Assembly (NCBI GenBank): GCA_035235625.1
Contig: CP141149.1
Span: 3,691,001 to 3,755,000 of the forward strand
Direction of reading: 5' to 3'
Source of the DNA: Saururus chinensis
Taxonomy: Eukaryota; Streptophyta; Magnoliopsida; Piperales; Saururaceae
Length of the DNA stretch: 64,000 nucleotides
Below, one piece after another: positions 34,030-44,640 of this stretch; within the stretch, counting starts at the first letter, position 1, and every line of letters begins with the position of its first letter. The translations under genes were made by a program, and so were the position numbers. The notes under the pieces were generated by a model, which did not search any database, was not told where the DNA came from, and saw only the letters and a list, made by a program, of their open reading frames with translations.

Positions 34030-34370
34030 ATTTCGGTTTTTCAGGATTTACATTTTCCAGTTTTCCAGTTTTTTAGTTTTCCAATTTCCAATTTTCCAGT
34101 TTGATAGTATGCCGGTTTTCTAGTTTTCCCTAAAACACATGGATTAGTCTGGTCGATTCAGTCTTATATATATAGGGTTCCTCCCATTTTTCTCCCTATG
34201 TTGTGAAGCTAATTTAGGCTTTTTTAGGGGTTTTGTTCATATATTGTTTCCAAAATTGCTCATTTGTGTGAACTATGATTTTTCCTCTCACCATTCCCGA
34301 AATTGCTCCTTGGTGCCAAAATATGAGATAATTCTTTTATAACAAAATAACAAATATGTGAGTAAACAAG
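34030..34370. repeat. Direct repeat within the long-inverted-repeat element, copy 1 (partner 35485-35825)
   Basis: Both copies begin with a run of GGATTTAC(A/G)TTTTCCA and TTTTCCAATTT-type sequence. They then share GGTTCCTCCCATTTTTCT, TGTGAAGCTAATTT(A/T)GGC, GTTCATATATTGTTTCCAAA and CCAAAATATGA(G/T). They flank the DUF1985 remnant on both sides. The pair could reflect an insertion bounded by duplicated intron sequence or an older LTR-like structure. Confidence 0.7.
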
Positions 34371-34935
34371 ACAACAATAATTTAACAATAATTCCCCGAT
34401 TCTTTGTGTATAACCAAAATGTGGGGAAGTTTCAAAGATTTACCTAACCAAACTTACCATATGAGAATTGAATCGTATATTCGTTTGTTGTTTGTGGGGT
34501 GCTCACATTGGGCTGGCTGGTTGTTTTTGTGAATTAGGGTCAGTGATTAGATTGGTTATTTTGTGTGATGGCATATGGCTCTTGTTTCATCTCCTACACA
34601 TGTAACATTTCTAAGAAATTGTAGAACTAAAAAATTGGAAAACTATAAAACTGGATATCTATAAAATTGAATAACTATAAAACTGAAAAATTGGATAATT
34701 GAAAACTAGATAATAAAGAATTATTACTTTTGTGTATTGTATAGTAAGAAAACCTCCTTATTAGTGAGCAATAATTAGTTGTTTTAGAGATGGTATCTCT
34801 TTTTTATATATACATACTTGAACTAATAGGTTGATTTTATATTTTCACTGTTTTTCTTTTTGATTGATTTTATTCTAACATCTTTTTGCAACCTATATTT
34901 TTTCATTGATTTTAATATGATATATTTGTATAGGA

Positions 34936-35465
34936 AATGTCAAAGGTTGCAGGCAAAATAAACATAAAGGAGAAACATGTCCAGAATAAGCTATATGAAG
35001 GCGATCCCCAATGCAAGTTTACTTCTTATTACATTAGACAATTAAAAGAGCATTTTAACAAGCATGAAGTGTAGAAGAAGTTATTTGAGAAAACATGCCT
35101 CGGTAAGTAATTGCAATGTGAGGTTACACAAAACATGTTCCCTATCTAGGCTTTCCACCATCTCCTAAGGAAGCATAAGGGGGAATTCCTATTTGAAGTG
35201 AATGAGAGGTTGCGCTTCAAGCTATCCCCCAAGGAATTCTGCATGGCGACTGACTTTAGATTTGCTGACTCAACCCCTCCCCTACCATCGCTTCCCAAAT
35301 GCTTAAAGAAAGGCAGCTTCCTAGTGCGAATATTTGGGAGGTTAAAGTTTCATTTGGGTGTGAAGAGGAACAAAAGTAAAAAACATTTATGGAGAGGGGT
35401 GCGAAGAAGTGAGCTTATTTGTTACTATTCCCAATGCGATATTACTTATTTAGTTGGCATTGTAT
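34936..35465 (+). pseudogene. DUF1985-like remnant (domain usually joined to Ulp1 in plant MULE-captured genes)
   Basis: The plus-strand reading from the ATG at 34936 gives MSKVAGKINIKEKHVQNKLY, then CEVTQNMFPI and HHLLRKHKGEFLFEVNERLR, then LSPKEFCMATDFRFADSTP. The last part matches the conserved DUF1985 core, in which a leucine-rich segment precedes RF…EFCLITGLRF. Stops interrupt at about 35071, 35107 and 35149; the last 122 codons (35198 onward) are open but run into repeat sequence. DUF1985 is known mostly from Ulp1-containing transposon-captured genes, but no Ulp1 catalytic part is present here. Confidence 0.5.
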
Positions 35466-36451
35466 TTGATTTCCGGGGTGGTATTTCCGGATTTACATTT
35501 TCCATTTTTCATTTCAGTTTTTTAGGATTTACGTTTTCCATTTTTTCATGTTTTTTAGTTTTTTAGTTTCCAGTTTGATGGTATGTCAGTTTTCCAATTT
35601 TCCCTTTAACACATGTATTATTCTAGTCGATGCAAGCATATTTATAAGGTTCCTCCCATTTTTCTTCCTATGGTGTGAAGCTAATTTTGGCTTTTTTAGG
35701 GTTTTTGTTCATATATTGTTTCCAAACTTGCTCATTTGTCTGAACTATGATTTTTCCTCTCACCATCCCCAAAATTGCTCACTTGTGCCAAAATATGATG
35801 TAATTCTTTTAAAACAAAATTACAAAACTATAAACAAGACAATAGTAATTTAACAGTAATTCTCCAATTATCATCGCTTAGGTTCCCTACTACATCTCTA
35901 GAATTTGACGTATCATTGCCAAATTTCAATCCATTGTCATCCCACTCCCTAATCAAAATGCATCCTGCCCACCCTTCATCAATCTTCAACACATGGCATC
36001 CTTGCTTTATTAGGCTCACTTCTTCGGTTTCGAAAGGGCGTTGTCATCCTCTGAAAAAAAAGATTCAGTAGCTCTATTAATTATGACTCCAATTAAGTGA
36101 TATGAAAAGAAAATATATAACGAGTGACTAAGTCATCATCTGAAATATAGGAAACTATGTAACCAACCAAAAATAAAATTTTCATTGGATAACGCCTTTT
36201 TCATCATCTGAAATAACCTAAACCAATCTACTTGGTGGAAGGGAAATAAACTACTAGGTCTTCGGAGTTGGAAGATGGGAAGGCCTGGAGAAAAGAAGCA
36301 GAGAAGTGGAAGCAAACTAGGAAAACAAAAGTATGAGGAAGAAGAACCTACCCAGGAGGAAGAAAAATCACCGCAAGATGAAGTCTTTCCGGAGAAGAAG
36401 AAGCAGACATCTTTTTCTTGGGCTGAGTGACTGATTTGGCGTGTTTTTCCT

Positions 36452-36641
36452 ATCAGCTTGTCATGTAATGAAGGAGAGGGTAGTTAAGTCAAATTCCTTC
36501 ACACGCTTACAAGTTCCCACGTGAGCAAGTCTACTTTTGTAAAAGGTAGAAACTTGCTCACACTTTGGTTATTTGACCAAAGTAGGAGTCTACTTTGGTC
36601 AATTCCTCTATAGGAAAGGCATAAGAGAAGGGAGGGGGACT
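36452..36641 (+). promoter_or_regulatory. Upstream region of the PME gene
   Basis: Contains a G-box-like CACGTG (about 36520), a near-repeat of AACTTGCTCAC/ACGTGAGCAAG that forms an imperfect hairpin (36520-36560), and TTGACC W-box cores near 36570. No TATA box is obvious. Regulatory meaning is inferred from motifs alone. Confidence 0.3.
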
Positions 36642-36957
36642 ATGAAGAAGGTTATCGTTGGGATGACGTTAGTCATGTTTGTCATCTCCACCATCGTTGT
36701 CATCACTATCGGCCTCAACAACGTGAAGAAGTATGCGGTGTTAGACGACTTCCCCAACGCCTGGGCAATGGCGGCATCTCCACCATCTGCGAACCAACCC
36801 TACTAGACCTATACACTCTGCTGGACCTGGTGCACAAGATTAAGAATTCACTATCCTCCATCATCTCCTATGAGAAGACTTGCATGGACAGGGTGACCCA
36901 CTTCGAGGTGCAGTCCACCATCACCAATGGCCTCATCAATGCCACACAACTTACAAG
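36573..36957 (+). pseudogene. Type-I pectin methylesterase, N-terminal part (split by a 14-kb insertion)
   Basis: PMEs de-esterify homogalacturonan in the cell wall; type-I forms have a membrane anchor, an inhibitor-like pro-domain (PMEI) and the catalytic domain. An ATG at 36573 or 36642 opens the reading; I favour 36642 because MKKVIVGMTLVMFVISTIVV is a classic signal anchor. A frameshift near 36770-36800 links GISTICEPT (usual I.C.PT start of the PMEI domain) to LVHKIKNSLSS…EKTCMDRV and NGLINATQLTS. The PMEI domain is shortened. At 36957 a copia LTR interrupts between TS and the sequence that resumes at 50958 in the same frame. Confidence 0.8.
36953..36957. repeat. Target-site duplication of copia-B, left copy (ACAAG; right copy ACTAG at 50958-50962)
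   Basis: ACAAG precedes the LTR end TGTAGGG at 36958, and ACTAG follows the other LTR end CCCAACA at 50957. One mismatch in five fits an old insertion. The coding frame of PME on both sides supports this pairing. Confidence 0.8.
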
Positions 36958-37961
36958 TGTAGGGTGGCTGGCCAGCCAAAGCGTGGTGGTCATGAGCCCG
37001 AGGGTGTGGCACACAAATTAAAAATCAAAACATTAACAACAATCTACACAAATAAGCATATGTATGTAAATAAATAAGAAATAAACTATCCACCAAAGAG
37101 CATTCAAAAGCCAAAATGAAATTGAGAAACAAGGACGTACTGACCTTGGGCTGACCAACCCCTAGCACGCCTTTTATTTCTTCAACCCACCCTCCAAAAG
37201 CACAAGAAAACAAGTAAGGAAGAGGATAACCTTTTGTATGTATTGATCCCTCAACTACCTTAATCATGGATGCAAATCTCAGCAATGAAAGCCTATAACC
37301 ATGTCCTTGAAGCCCTAAATCAGTGAGTGAATGTCCCCCACTCTTGCACCACACACCAAGGAAGGGATAGGAGGAAGTGGGAGGGGGCAGCCAGCCCTAG
37401 ATCTCTCAAAGAGAAGAAGAGGCCGCACCACAATATGGGAGAGAGGGGGTGGAATTGGGAGAGAGGAAAATGAGAGGGGGAGGCCAAAAACTTAGGGCTT
37501 CAATTCTCTTAAGCTCCCTTAAATACCCCTCCTAATTCCCTCTTAAATAGGCTCTTTAATTGGGCTTCACATAATGTGCTTTCCTGCTGAAACTTGCGGC
37601 TTAAATTAAGAGGGACCTACACAACGGGAGTGGGCTCTATCTCTCAGAGACCGTAGAGGCCTGGACCCCTTGCAAACAGTCAAGCCCGCTACAGGGTTGA
37701 CCCCTCGCTAACCACGGGTCTGACCATCGACACATGATTCGCGCGTCTAAGCCCCACAATGTGTTAATGCACATCCTAGTCACATGCCTAGTGTGCATGT
37801 GCGATAAAGAAGGGGTCCCAATCAAATTAGTGTCACGATGGCTCATGTGGGGTTGGCATGACTACTCCCCTCCCACGCTTGGACCCTGTGGCCTGACCGG
37901 CTCACCTGGACTGTGTTCAATGTGGACCAAAATAGGTCCGAGCCCATACCTTGGTCCAACA
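36958..37961 (-). repeat. Copia-B 3' LTR
   Basis: On the minus strand it starts TGTTGGACCAAGGTATGGGC at 37961 and ends CCACCCTACA at 36958 (1004 bp). The purine-rich tract ATAATAGGGAA lies just before it. Homologous LTRs lie at 49961-50957, 51363-52246 and 62083-63011. Confidence 0.85.
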
Positions 37962-37994
37962 TTCCCTATTATGGGTGAAGGGATCATATGGTCC

Positions 37995-39590
37995 AAAGTC
38001 AACTTGTGCTAGTTTTGTCGAAGACCAATGCTATGAGTGTGCTTATAAAATAGATATGTTGTTAAGGCCTTAGTGAATAGATCTCCCAACATCTCAGTAG
38101 TAGGAAAATGACTCACAGTTACTTTTCCCTTGAGTAGCATGTCAAAGATGTAATAGTAATGCACCTCAATGTGCTTACCTTTGGCACTAATCTCCCCATT
38201 CTTGAGTGTCGACACTGCTACCAGATTATCACAATAAATCTAGATTGGAGCATCAGTCCAGTCTTCTAGCCCCAATCTTTCTAGAAACTACTTTATCTAT
38301 ATTGTCTGGGAAGCTATAATACTACATGCATAAACTCAGCTTCCATTGTAAACTTAGAAATACTTTTGTTTCTTACTTGCCCACGATATAGCCTTGCCTC
38401 CAAACATGAAGACAAAATCCGCCAGTGGACTTCCTGAAATCTAGATTTCCAGCCTAGTCTGAATCACTATATCCAACCAATGACAGACTCTCCACTTAAT
38501 AAGTGAGTTTTAAATTCTTAGACCCTAAAAGGTACCGAAATACCTTCTTTACTGCTTGCAGTGTTAAAGTCTAGGGTCTGCTTAGTAATGGCTTAGCAAG
38601 CCTACCACAAAATTCAAACCAGCCCTCGTTCTAGTCATGACATACATCAATCTGCCAAGACCCTATGCATGACACTGACTCATCCGGAGTTGTCTTCCTC
38701 AGTCCGAGGAGCCATACTCTTAGACAACACCGTACCCTTGTAAATATGGGACTCAATGGTTTTCTAACCGATGACATTGAAGCGTGTGAGAACACTCTCT
38801 ATATATGACTCTTAAAATATACTAAGCTTTCTAGATTTTCTTTCTCTGTCAATTTTCAACCCAAGGATGTAGGATGGCCCACCCATGCCTTTCATCTCAT
38901 ACCAGGTTTTGAGCCATTCCTTTAAACTAACAATCATACCTAAGCCATTCCCCATCAAGAGTATGCCATCTACATACAATGACAATATCATCTACCAAGC
39001 CCCATCCCGAAAGGTATAGACACAGTGATCGTGTTCGTTGACTATGAACCCATACTTATTAATTACCTTATGAAAAGTGAAGTACTATTTCCTTGGAGAT
39101 TATTTTAGGTCATACAATGATTTTATCAAGTTGCACACCTTGTGTTCCACTCCAAGAACTACAAAACTCTTATTTTGTTCCATGTAAATATCCTCCTCTA
39201 AATCTCCATTGAAGAAGGTAGTCTTTACATACATTTGGTGCAGTTCTAAATCATAGAAAGTTGATTAAGTCAAATCTTGACACAGGACAATATGTCCCTT
39301 GAAAGTCCATCCCATACACCTGGGTGAACCCTTTGGCCACTAATCTCACTTTGTACTTAGCTATTGACCCATCAGCCTTAAACTTCCTTTTAAAGATCCA
39401 TTTATACCCAATGAACTTCCACCCTTTAGGTGGATTCAATATCTCCCAAACCTTGTTATTTAGGATAGAGTCCATATCTTCTTGAATAGCAATTTGTCAT
39501 TCTTGAGCATCTGGAAGACCTAAAGCTTGCTCAAGTCCTCTTGAACGGGTTAATCTAACATGACATTGTCCTCCCCTAGCATTGTATAGA
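37995..39590 (-). pseudogene. Copia-B reverse transcriptase and RNase H, decayed
   Basis: Minus strand: NKVWEILNPP, IGYKWIFKRKFKADGS and LVAKGFTQVYGMDFQ (39475-39251, start of RT). The decayed polymerase centre is around 38960-39000, with the remaining RT to about 38640. RNase H runs to VSTLKNGEISAKGKHIEVHYY, TEMLGDLFTKAL and HSIGLRQN (38215-38009). Upstream (39600-39490) the pre-RT block with DFYTMLGED-like sequence is joined to gypsy protease. It carries many stops and is non-functional. Confidence 0.85.
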
Positions 39591-39599
39591 AGTCCCAAG

Positions 39600-40370
39600 A
39601 ACACTTTGGAAGAAGATACCAAGAACCTACCACTAAGACGCTTAACCCCTTGAAAGATAAAAGGCTTAGCTCTTGGGAAATCGAACATCACCTTTCTCCC
39701 CTGACAATCCACATGCACATGATACTTAGACATCATATTCATGCCAAAAATTACATCAAAATCAATCATTAGAAAGATAATCAAGTCAACATGCAACTGT
39801 TGCTCATCAATCAACATGGAAACCATCTCAATATACTCCTCCTCCGAAGTGACGATGAAGGTGTGGATACTCACAAAGGAACATATAGCAATTTATGATC
39901 AACACCAATCTCATGAGAAAAATGCAAGGAGATGAAAGAATGAGAAGAATCGGTATCAAATAGTACTCTAGTATGGTGGGAGGCAATGACGATCATACCT
40001 TCCACCACGCCCGAGGAGTTGGCCGCCTCCTGTGCCAAAATAGCAAACACTCTTCCATCATTAGCCGCCTTCTTCCCCTTAGCATCCTGCTTTTCCGATC
40101 AGTGGTCTAGCCTAATGCCTCACCTATAGCGCTCCCTATTGCTTGGGACCGGCGTTAGGTGGCATGAGTGGATGTCTCAGTGCACCATTAGCACCCTGAG
40201 GATACTCGCTAGCATAATGCCCCCTCTACTAACATCCAAAGCAAGTCACCCTAGCACAACGGTTAAGGTGATCATGCTGCACCCGTTAAGTGCTATGCCT
40301 CACATGATGACCATCACGACACTTATAGTTTTGGCAATTATGGGAATCCTCCTGTCTCGGCCTCTTGGGC
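39600..40370 (-). pseudogene. Gypsy-B protease and nucleocapsid, truncated
   Basis: Minus strand from 40370: basic linker, then zinc-knuckle-like CRDGHHVRH and a second knuckle CFGC..RGHYASEYP, with Tyr for the last Cys and two stops in place of residues. Next comes the protease, with the active site read as VLFDTDSSHSFIS (DTG to DTD) at about 39975-39935. Then IHTFIVTSEEEYIE, VDLIIFLMIDFDVIFGMNMMSKYHVHVDC and AKPFIFQGVKRLSGRFL follow. Immediately after SSSK (about 39605) the sequence becomes copia-B, so RT, RNase H, integrase and the 3' LTR of this gypsy are gone. Confidence 0.85.
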
Positions 40371-43300
40371 TGTAATATCCGGAATTTTCCTGAGTTTCAA
40401 AAATTAAATACGTGGAAAATAAGGTGTTTAACCCACTGACATTTTTAGTAGAATAACTACCTCCCTAGATAGAATTTGTATCTAACACTAATTTTGTTAG
40501 AAAGTAGACAGACAGAGCTTCGAAATGCCACCAAGAATGTGTGAATAGAAGTTTGGATGAGAGAGATACGACTGTTCAAATTTGAACATCTCGTATAGGG
40601 CCCATTTACCCGATTTAGACGTATATTTGCCCCATTTAAGTCATCTTGTGGGCCCGGTTAATTAGAATTCCAAAATTTATTTTTATATGCCTAATTAGGG
40701 TCTCTAAGTAAGGAGGATTGCCCAAAATTCTAGGGGGATTTGGAACCCTAATCGCCATGTTTATAAAAGGCATTCTTACAGCACAATTTAGAGGGGTCTT
40801 TTTGGGGGGTCGAAAGGGTAGAGAAGATGCTGAAGGGTGAGGCTCCGGCCACAGTGGATCAACAATAAATCGGCGATTAAGGTTAGATCATTATCGTTGT
40901 TTTCAATAGTGGTTTAATAAGAATTTTATTAAATAAATTTTAGTGTATATAGATTTCTGCAATTTTGTTTTTATGTAATTTGTATGAACAATAATTGCAG
41001 TGATTTCATTTATGTGATTTCTTTGTTTCTGGTAGGCCGGCTAGTTTTCTTCTGGCCAAAAACCCCGATCGCTAGGTGGATGCGACCGGGGGAGTGGTGG
41101 GGTGACCCGCCGGTGGTTGGTTCTGCCACAGCTAGGTGGGCCACTGTAAAAAAAAGGGGGGGCCATGTAGGCCTGGCCACGCTGCCCTTGGCCTCATCGC
41201 CTTTGGCCGCACTGCCTCCGGTCACGCCGGCCCCGACTGTGGCAGCTTGGACTACAGTGGCCTTGACCGTGGAGGCTTTACCGACTATAAAAGAAACAAG
41301 AAGAAAGAAAGTGGCCGTTTTGGCCACTGGATGGCAGAGGGACGGATCCCGTCGTTTCCTCCATGATCCTGCGGTAGGGAAACCAGTGGGCCACCCACCG
41401 CTCCGCCGTAGTAGGTGACTGCACCACCAGAGGCCAAATGGCCTCTGGCCGGTCTGGGGGAAGACAACCCACGTGCGGGTCTTCTGCTCCCTGCACTAAC
41501 TTGTGTAACCTGACCTGATCCGGTCTGATTTTTGAAAAAAAATTAACAACAATATCTACTCTCTAAACAGGGTCCGGTTTAGTACGTTTGAGTAGTCAGA
41601 AAATTTTAGAAAAAATTACAAATTACCATGAGTATATTCTTAGTTTACTGACCAAGTTTCAAATGGGGGAAAATCCCAATGTCTTTACAATTACTAATTT
41701 ACCCTTGTGAGTTTAAGCATAGAGATGTTAATGACCAACCTTCGGGGCACCTGTTCAATGGCCTATGAGTGATCTAAAAAATTAGGAAAATTCTCAATGA
41801 GATTGTAATGGGTAACCTAAGTTTCAACCAATCTACAAGGTGGGGAAAAATCCCAATATGTAGATAATTAACTATTCTTCCTCTAGGGTTAATCATAAAC
41901 CGTTAAGTCAACCTGGGTCGGTTCAAGGGGCTCACAACCCCGTCACATGCAAAGAAAATTACAGAGAGTCTATGAAGTCAAGTAGTATGCTTGAGTTCAA
42001 TTTTGGACCTGTTAGATGTCATTAAGGCCTTAAACCTAATGACAGAAATACCCTTATGCAAGCACTGCCCGTATTCGCATGGATGTTATTAACAGGCCAA
42101 TGTGATATTGAAAGCTTTTGAGAGGTTAATGACTTACCAGAGAGCAGAGAGGACCATATTCATTGTTGGATAATTACCTTAATGCCCTCAGGTGTATTAT
42201 GTTGAGTTTTTTTAAGAGATTTAATAAGTTAACCCAAGGAGGGTTAGGGCATGAGAGTTGGAGTAATTATAATATCATTATTGATTTTGATTATTGGTAT
42301 TATGATCTGCTTGGACCTTTGTGGTTCTAATTGTTTATGTTGTTCTTTGTTTTAATTTTTTATATTGATCTTGTGATAGTAACTTATCACTAGTTGAAAA
42401 TTATTGAAAGAATAATTGTTTGGGTGGAAAGCTTTGGTTTGGGCGAGAATACCTAATCAAGATAAAGACTACAATACCTCAAAGGGGTCTGGGACTAGTT
42501 CATACAGTGAACAAAGCCTTTGACATGATGATTTCCCTTGGTTGATGAACCCATTGCATGTCTCGAGTTGTAAACCCTAGTCTAGAAGGGACTAATAGGG
42601 TTTGATTTAGTCATTCAAAATCTTGGCTTATAGATGAGCAAGATAGGGTTCAGAATGGTTTCCTGAGTTTTAGCTCTATTGAGGAGCCGCTGATTTGATC
42701 ATGTAGTTGCACCTCCCCATTAGAGGGAGCTTTGCGTGAGCCGATCTCACCACAGATCTATTGAAGATCTTTTAGTATACACGCAATTGGATTAGCTGAC
42801 ATCCTGCTTGGTTGGCTTTTTTTGCCACTTCTGTTCAGGTGCAGTTATGGGCCATGCCTTCCACTCCAGTCAGGTCCTTCTTGGGCTAGGAGGGGTGATG
42901 GTACATCCTGGTGGATTCTAGGGGCCTGGTCGATTCCAGGGTGTTTCATTATCATTTGTCACTTAGGTTGACATTTGATGAGTCTATCTGTCATTGGAAT
43001 TAGACAGGGATATTAATTATCGAATAACAGTTTGAGAGATAATTAATAACATTGATTGATATTGCTTATTTAATTAGAACAAGTGGAATGATTAAAGGAC
43101 TTGCATAAAATGTAGGTTTCTTGAAAATACTTAAGCATTGCATGTGGGATGCTATGCTTCTTAGTATAGTGTAGCATTAGGCAAAACTACGTTTGTATCC
43201 ATTCTTGTTGGAAACATTGGTGATGTTATCTGATGAGTACATAGGCAACTAACATCGGGTGATGTTGGCCCGATCTGAAAAATATAAAATTTTACTTTTG

Positions 43301-43738
43301 CTCTTTTGAATGCTCCTCCAAGGGGAGATGTTTTGTTGCCTATTTAGTCTTGTATGCTTACAGGTTCTTTAGATAGGGATGTTGCGAGATCGAGACATTG
43401 GTGGGCATTTGAGGACGATGTTGCATTAGTGGGATCTAGTTTCTTCCTTCTGCAATCTTGTAAGTAATGGTAATTATTGGCATGAGAGACAACTTTACTT
43501 GCTTGTTTATTTTTGGATAGAGGATAGACTTGTACTTAGAGGGTTAACCTGCTATTTACGAAATTTGACACGTGTACTAATAACATATGGTTTGATATTT
43601 GTATTTGTGAACCCTAGTTATCACAACCTAGATATTTAATCGGATGATTTATTTTGTGTTTAAGAAAGAAAAAAAATTTATCGTGATTTATCGTGTGTCC
43701 TTCATTTAAAAAGGGTTTTAAAAATATAGGTTGTGACA
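40371..43738 (+). repeat. Solo LTR, 3.37 kb, Tekay/Del-like Ty3-gypsy, with perfect TGGGC target duplication
   Basis: Starts TGTAATATCCGGAATTTTCC and ends GGTTGTGACA. TGGGC flanks both sides (40366-40370 and 43739-43743). It interrupts the gag of gypsy-B. No gag, pol or internal LTR copy was seen inside, so a solo LTR formed by LTR-LTR recombination is the simplest reading. A TATA box (TTATAAAAGG, 40761) supports plus orientation. The last 70 bp match the reverse complement of 63923-64000, so a second copy of this family leaves the window there. The family name is inferred from LTR length and ends. Confidence 0.75.
41040..41480 (+). other. GC-rich island inside the solo LTR
   Basis: A roughly 440-bp stretch is strikingly GC-rich compared with the AT-rich surroundings and leaves overlapping ORFs open on both strands (40984-41418 plus; 41010-41327 minus). 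The alanine-, proline- and threonine-rich plus product has no domain that I recognise. Overlapping ORFs on both strands in GC-rich DNA are expected by composition. It lies just downstream of the LTR TATA box, so it could be the R/U5 region. Confidence 0.5.
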
Positions 43739-44402
43739 TGGGCCGCTGACCCCTCTTGTGCATATAGTCATCTGAGTCCCGCTCCATGATGATAGCAGTC
43801 TCAAACACCTCTGCTAAGGTCTTATGTCGGAAGGGTACCATTCGGCCTTTGATGAAGGGCCTTAGTCCATCCTCAAGCTTCCTCGCACCCTTGTACTCAT
43901 TGCCAAAGAAGAAAGGTGCGAAGCGCTCAAGCTCCAAGAACTTAGTCTCACAGGCTAAGAATGTCATGGATCCCTACTGCAAGTTTAAGAACTCCTTCTT
44001 CTCTTCTCACACGTGGAGAGAAAAATAATTGTCAATGAGAGCAGACAAGAACTCCTAGACCCTTGCACCTCTGTTGCTTCATCGACAACCACCATCTCTG
44101 AGCCTCACCCTTGAACATGAAGACAACAAGTTGAGTCTTCTCCTCCTCTAGGCAACGTCAGTCTTTGAAGATCTTCTCCATTGGAGTCTCCAGTTATATG
44201 CCTTTGAATCATCTAACCCACCCTTGAAGCTAGGAGGGTTAAGCTTCTTGAATCCCTCTAGAGAAAGAGATTTAGATCTGTGACCACCAGTGTGCTTAGC
44301 TTGGACGAGTTGTGTTAACCCCTTTATGGCAATCAACATGTTCTCAACCCTGGGGTATCTGGCACCACGATGGTTATTAGTGCCTGCATGATTAGAGGCA
44401 GC
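43739..44402 (-). pseudogene. Gypsy-B gag (capsid)
   Basis: Minus strand starting near 44402 (M-A-A-S-N-H-A-G-T-N-N-H-R-G-A-R-like start shared with gypsy-A at 59052). It reads GFKKLNPPSFKGGLDDSKAYNW at 44270-44200, then FLACETKFLELERFAPFF and KGARKLEDGLRPFIKGRMVP (43960-43840). AEVFETAIIMERDSDDYMHKRGQR follows (to 43745), classic retrotrans_gag motifs. The solo LTR cuts it just after GQR. It continues on the other side at 40370. Confidence 0.85.
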
Positions 44403-44616
44403 CAGCTACACAACAACCAAACATTTATCATGCAACCTAATACCTCAAAGCAACACAAGAAACCAAGCAAAACAATCAACACAATCAAGAAAGCAAGCAA
44501 CCAAGATAAACAACTAACGGAATTCCATATCGCTAGTTATGTCTAAACCTAGATCATCTCACTACCCATTAACCCTTAAGACTCATCACCTAACCTTATT
44601 TACTCTTGGACAAAGA

Positions 44617-44631
44617 GGTGCTCCAATACCA
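44617..44631 (-). promoter_or_regulatory. Gypsy-B primer-binding site
   Basis: Minus strand TGGTATTGGAGCACC lies 9 bp inside the LTR end at 44641 and resembles the initiator tRNA-Met-complementary sequence TGGTATCAGAGC with substitutions. Confidence 0.65.
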
Positions 44632-44640
44632 AAAATATTC

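Larger units (their letters stand above)
33488..36451. mobile_element. Non-autonomous DNA transposon with about 290-bp terminal inverted repeats, carrying a DUF1985 fragment
   Basis: 33488-33775 and 36160-36451 are inverted repeats of each other. Matching landmarks include AGATGTCTGCTTCTTCTTCTCC, GCGGTGATTTTTC, TCCTCCTGGGTAGGTTCTT, TCCGAAGACCTAGTAGTTTA and TTGGTTTAGGTTATTT, with CCC(A)(G/A)GAAAAAGA near the outer ends. Long terminal inversions plus captured gene sequence fit a Mutator-like Pack/KAKI type. Inside are a direct repeat (34030-34370 and 35485-35825) and a DUF1985-like coding remnant. I could not define a 9-bp target duplication, so outer borders are plus or minus 30 bp. It ends about 120 bp upstream of the PME gene. 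Confidence 0.65.

Noticed and set aside
40984..41496. Plus- and minus-strand ORFs of up to 144 residues
   Set aside because: GC-rich composition lowers stop frequency on both strands. The products have no recognisable motif and lie within an LTR.
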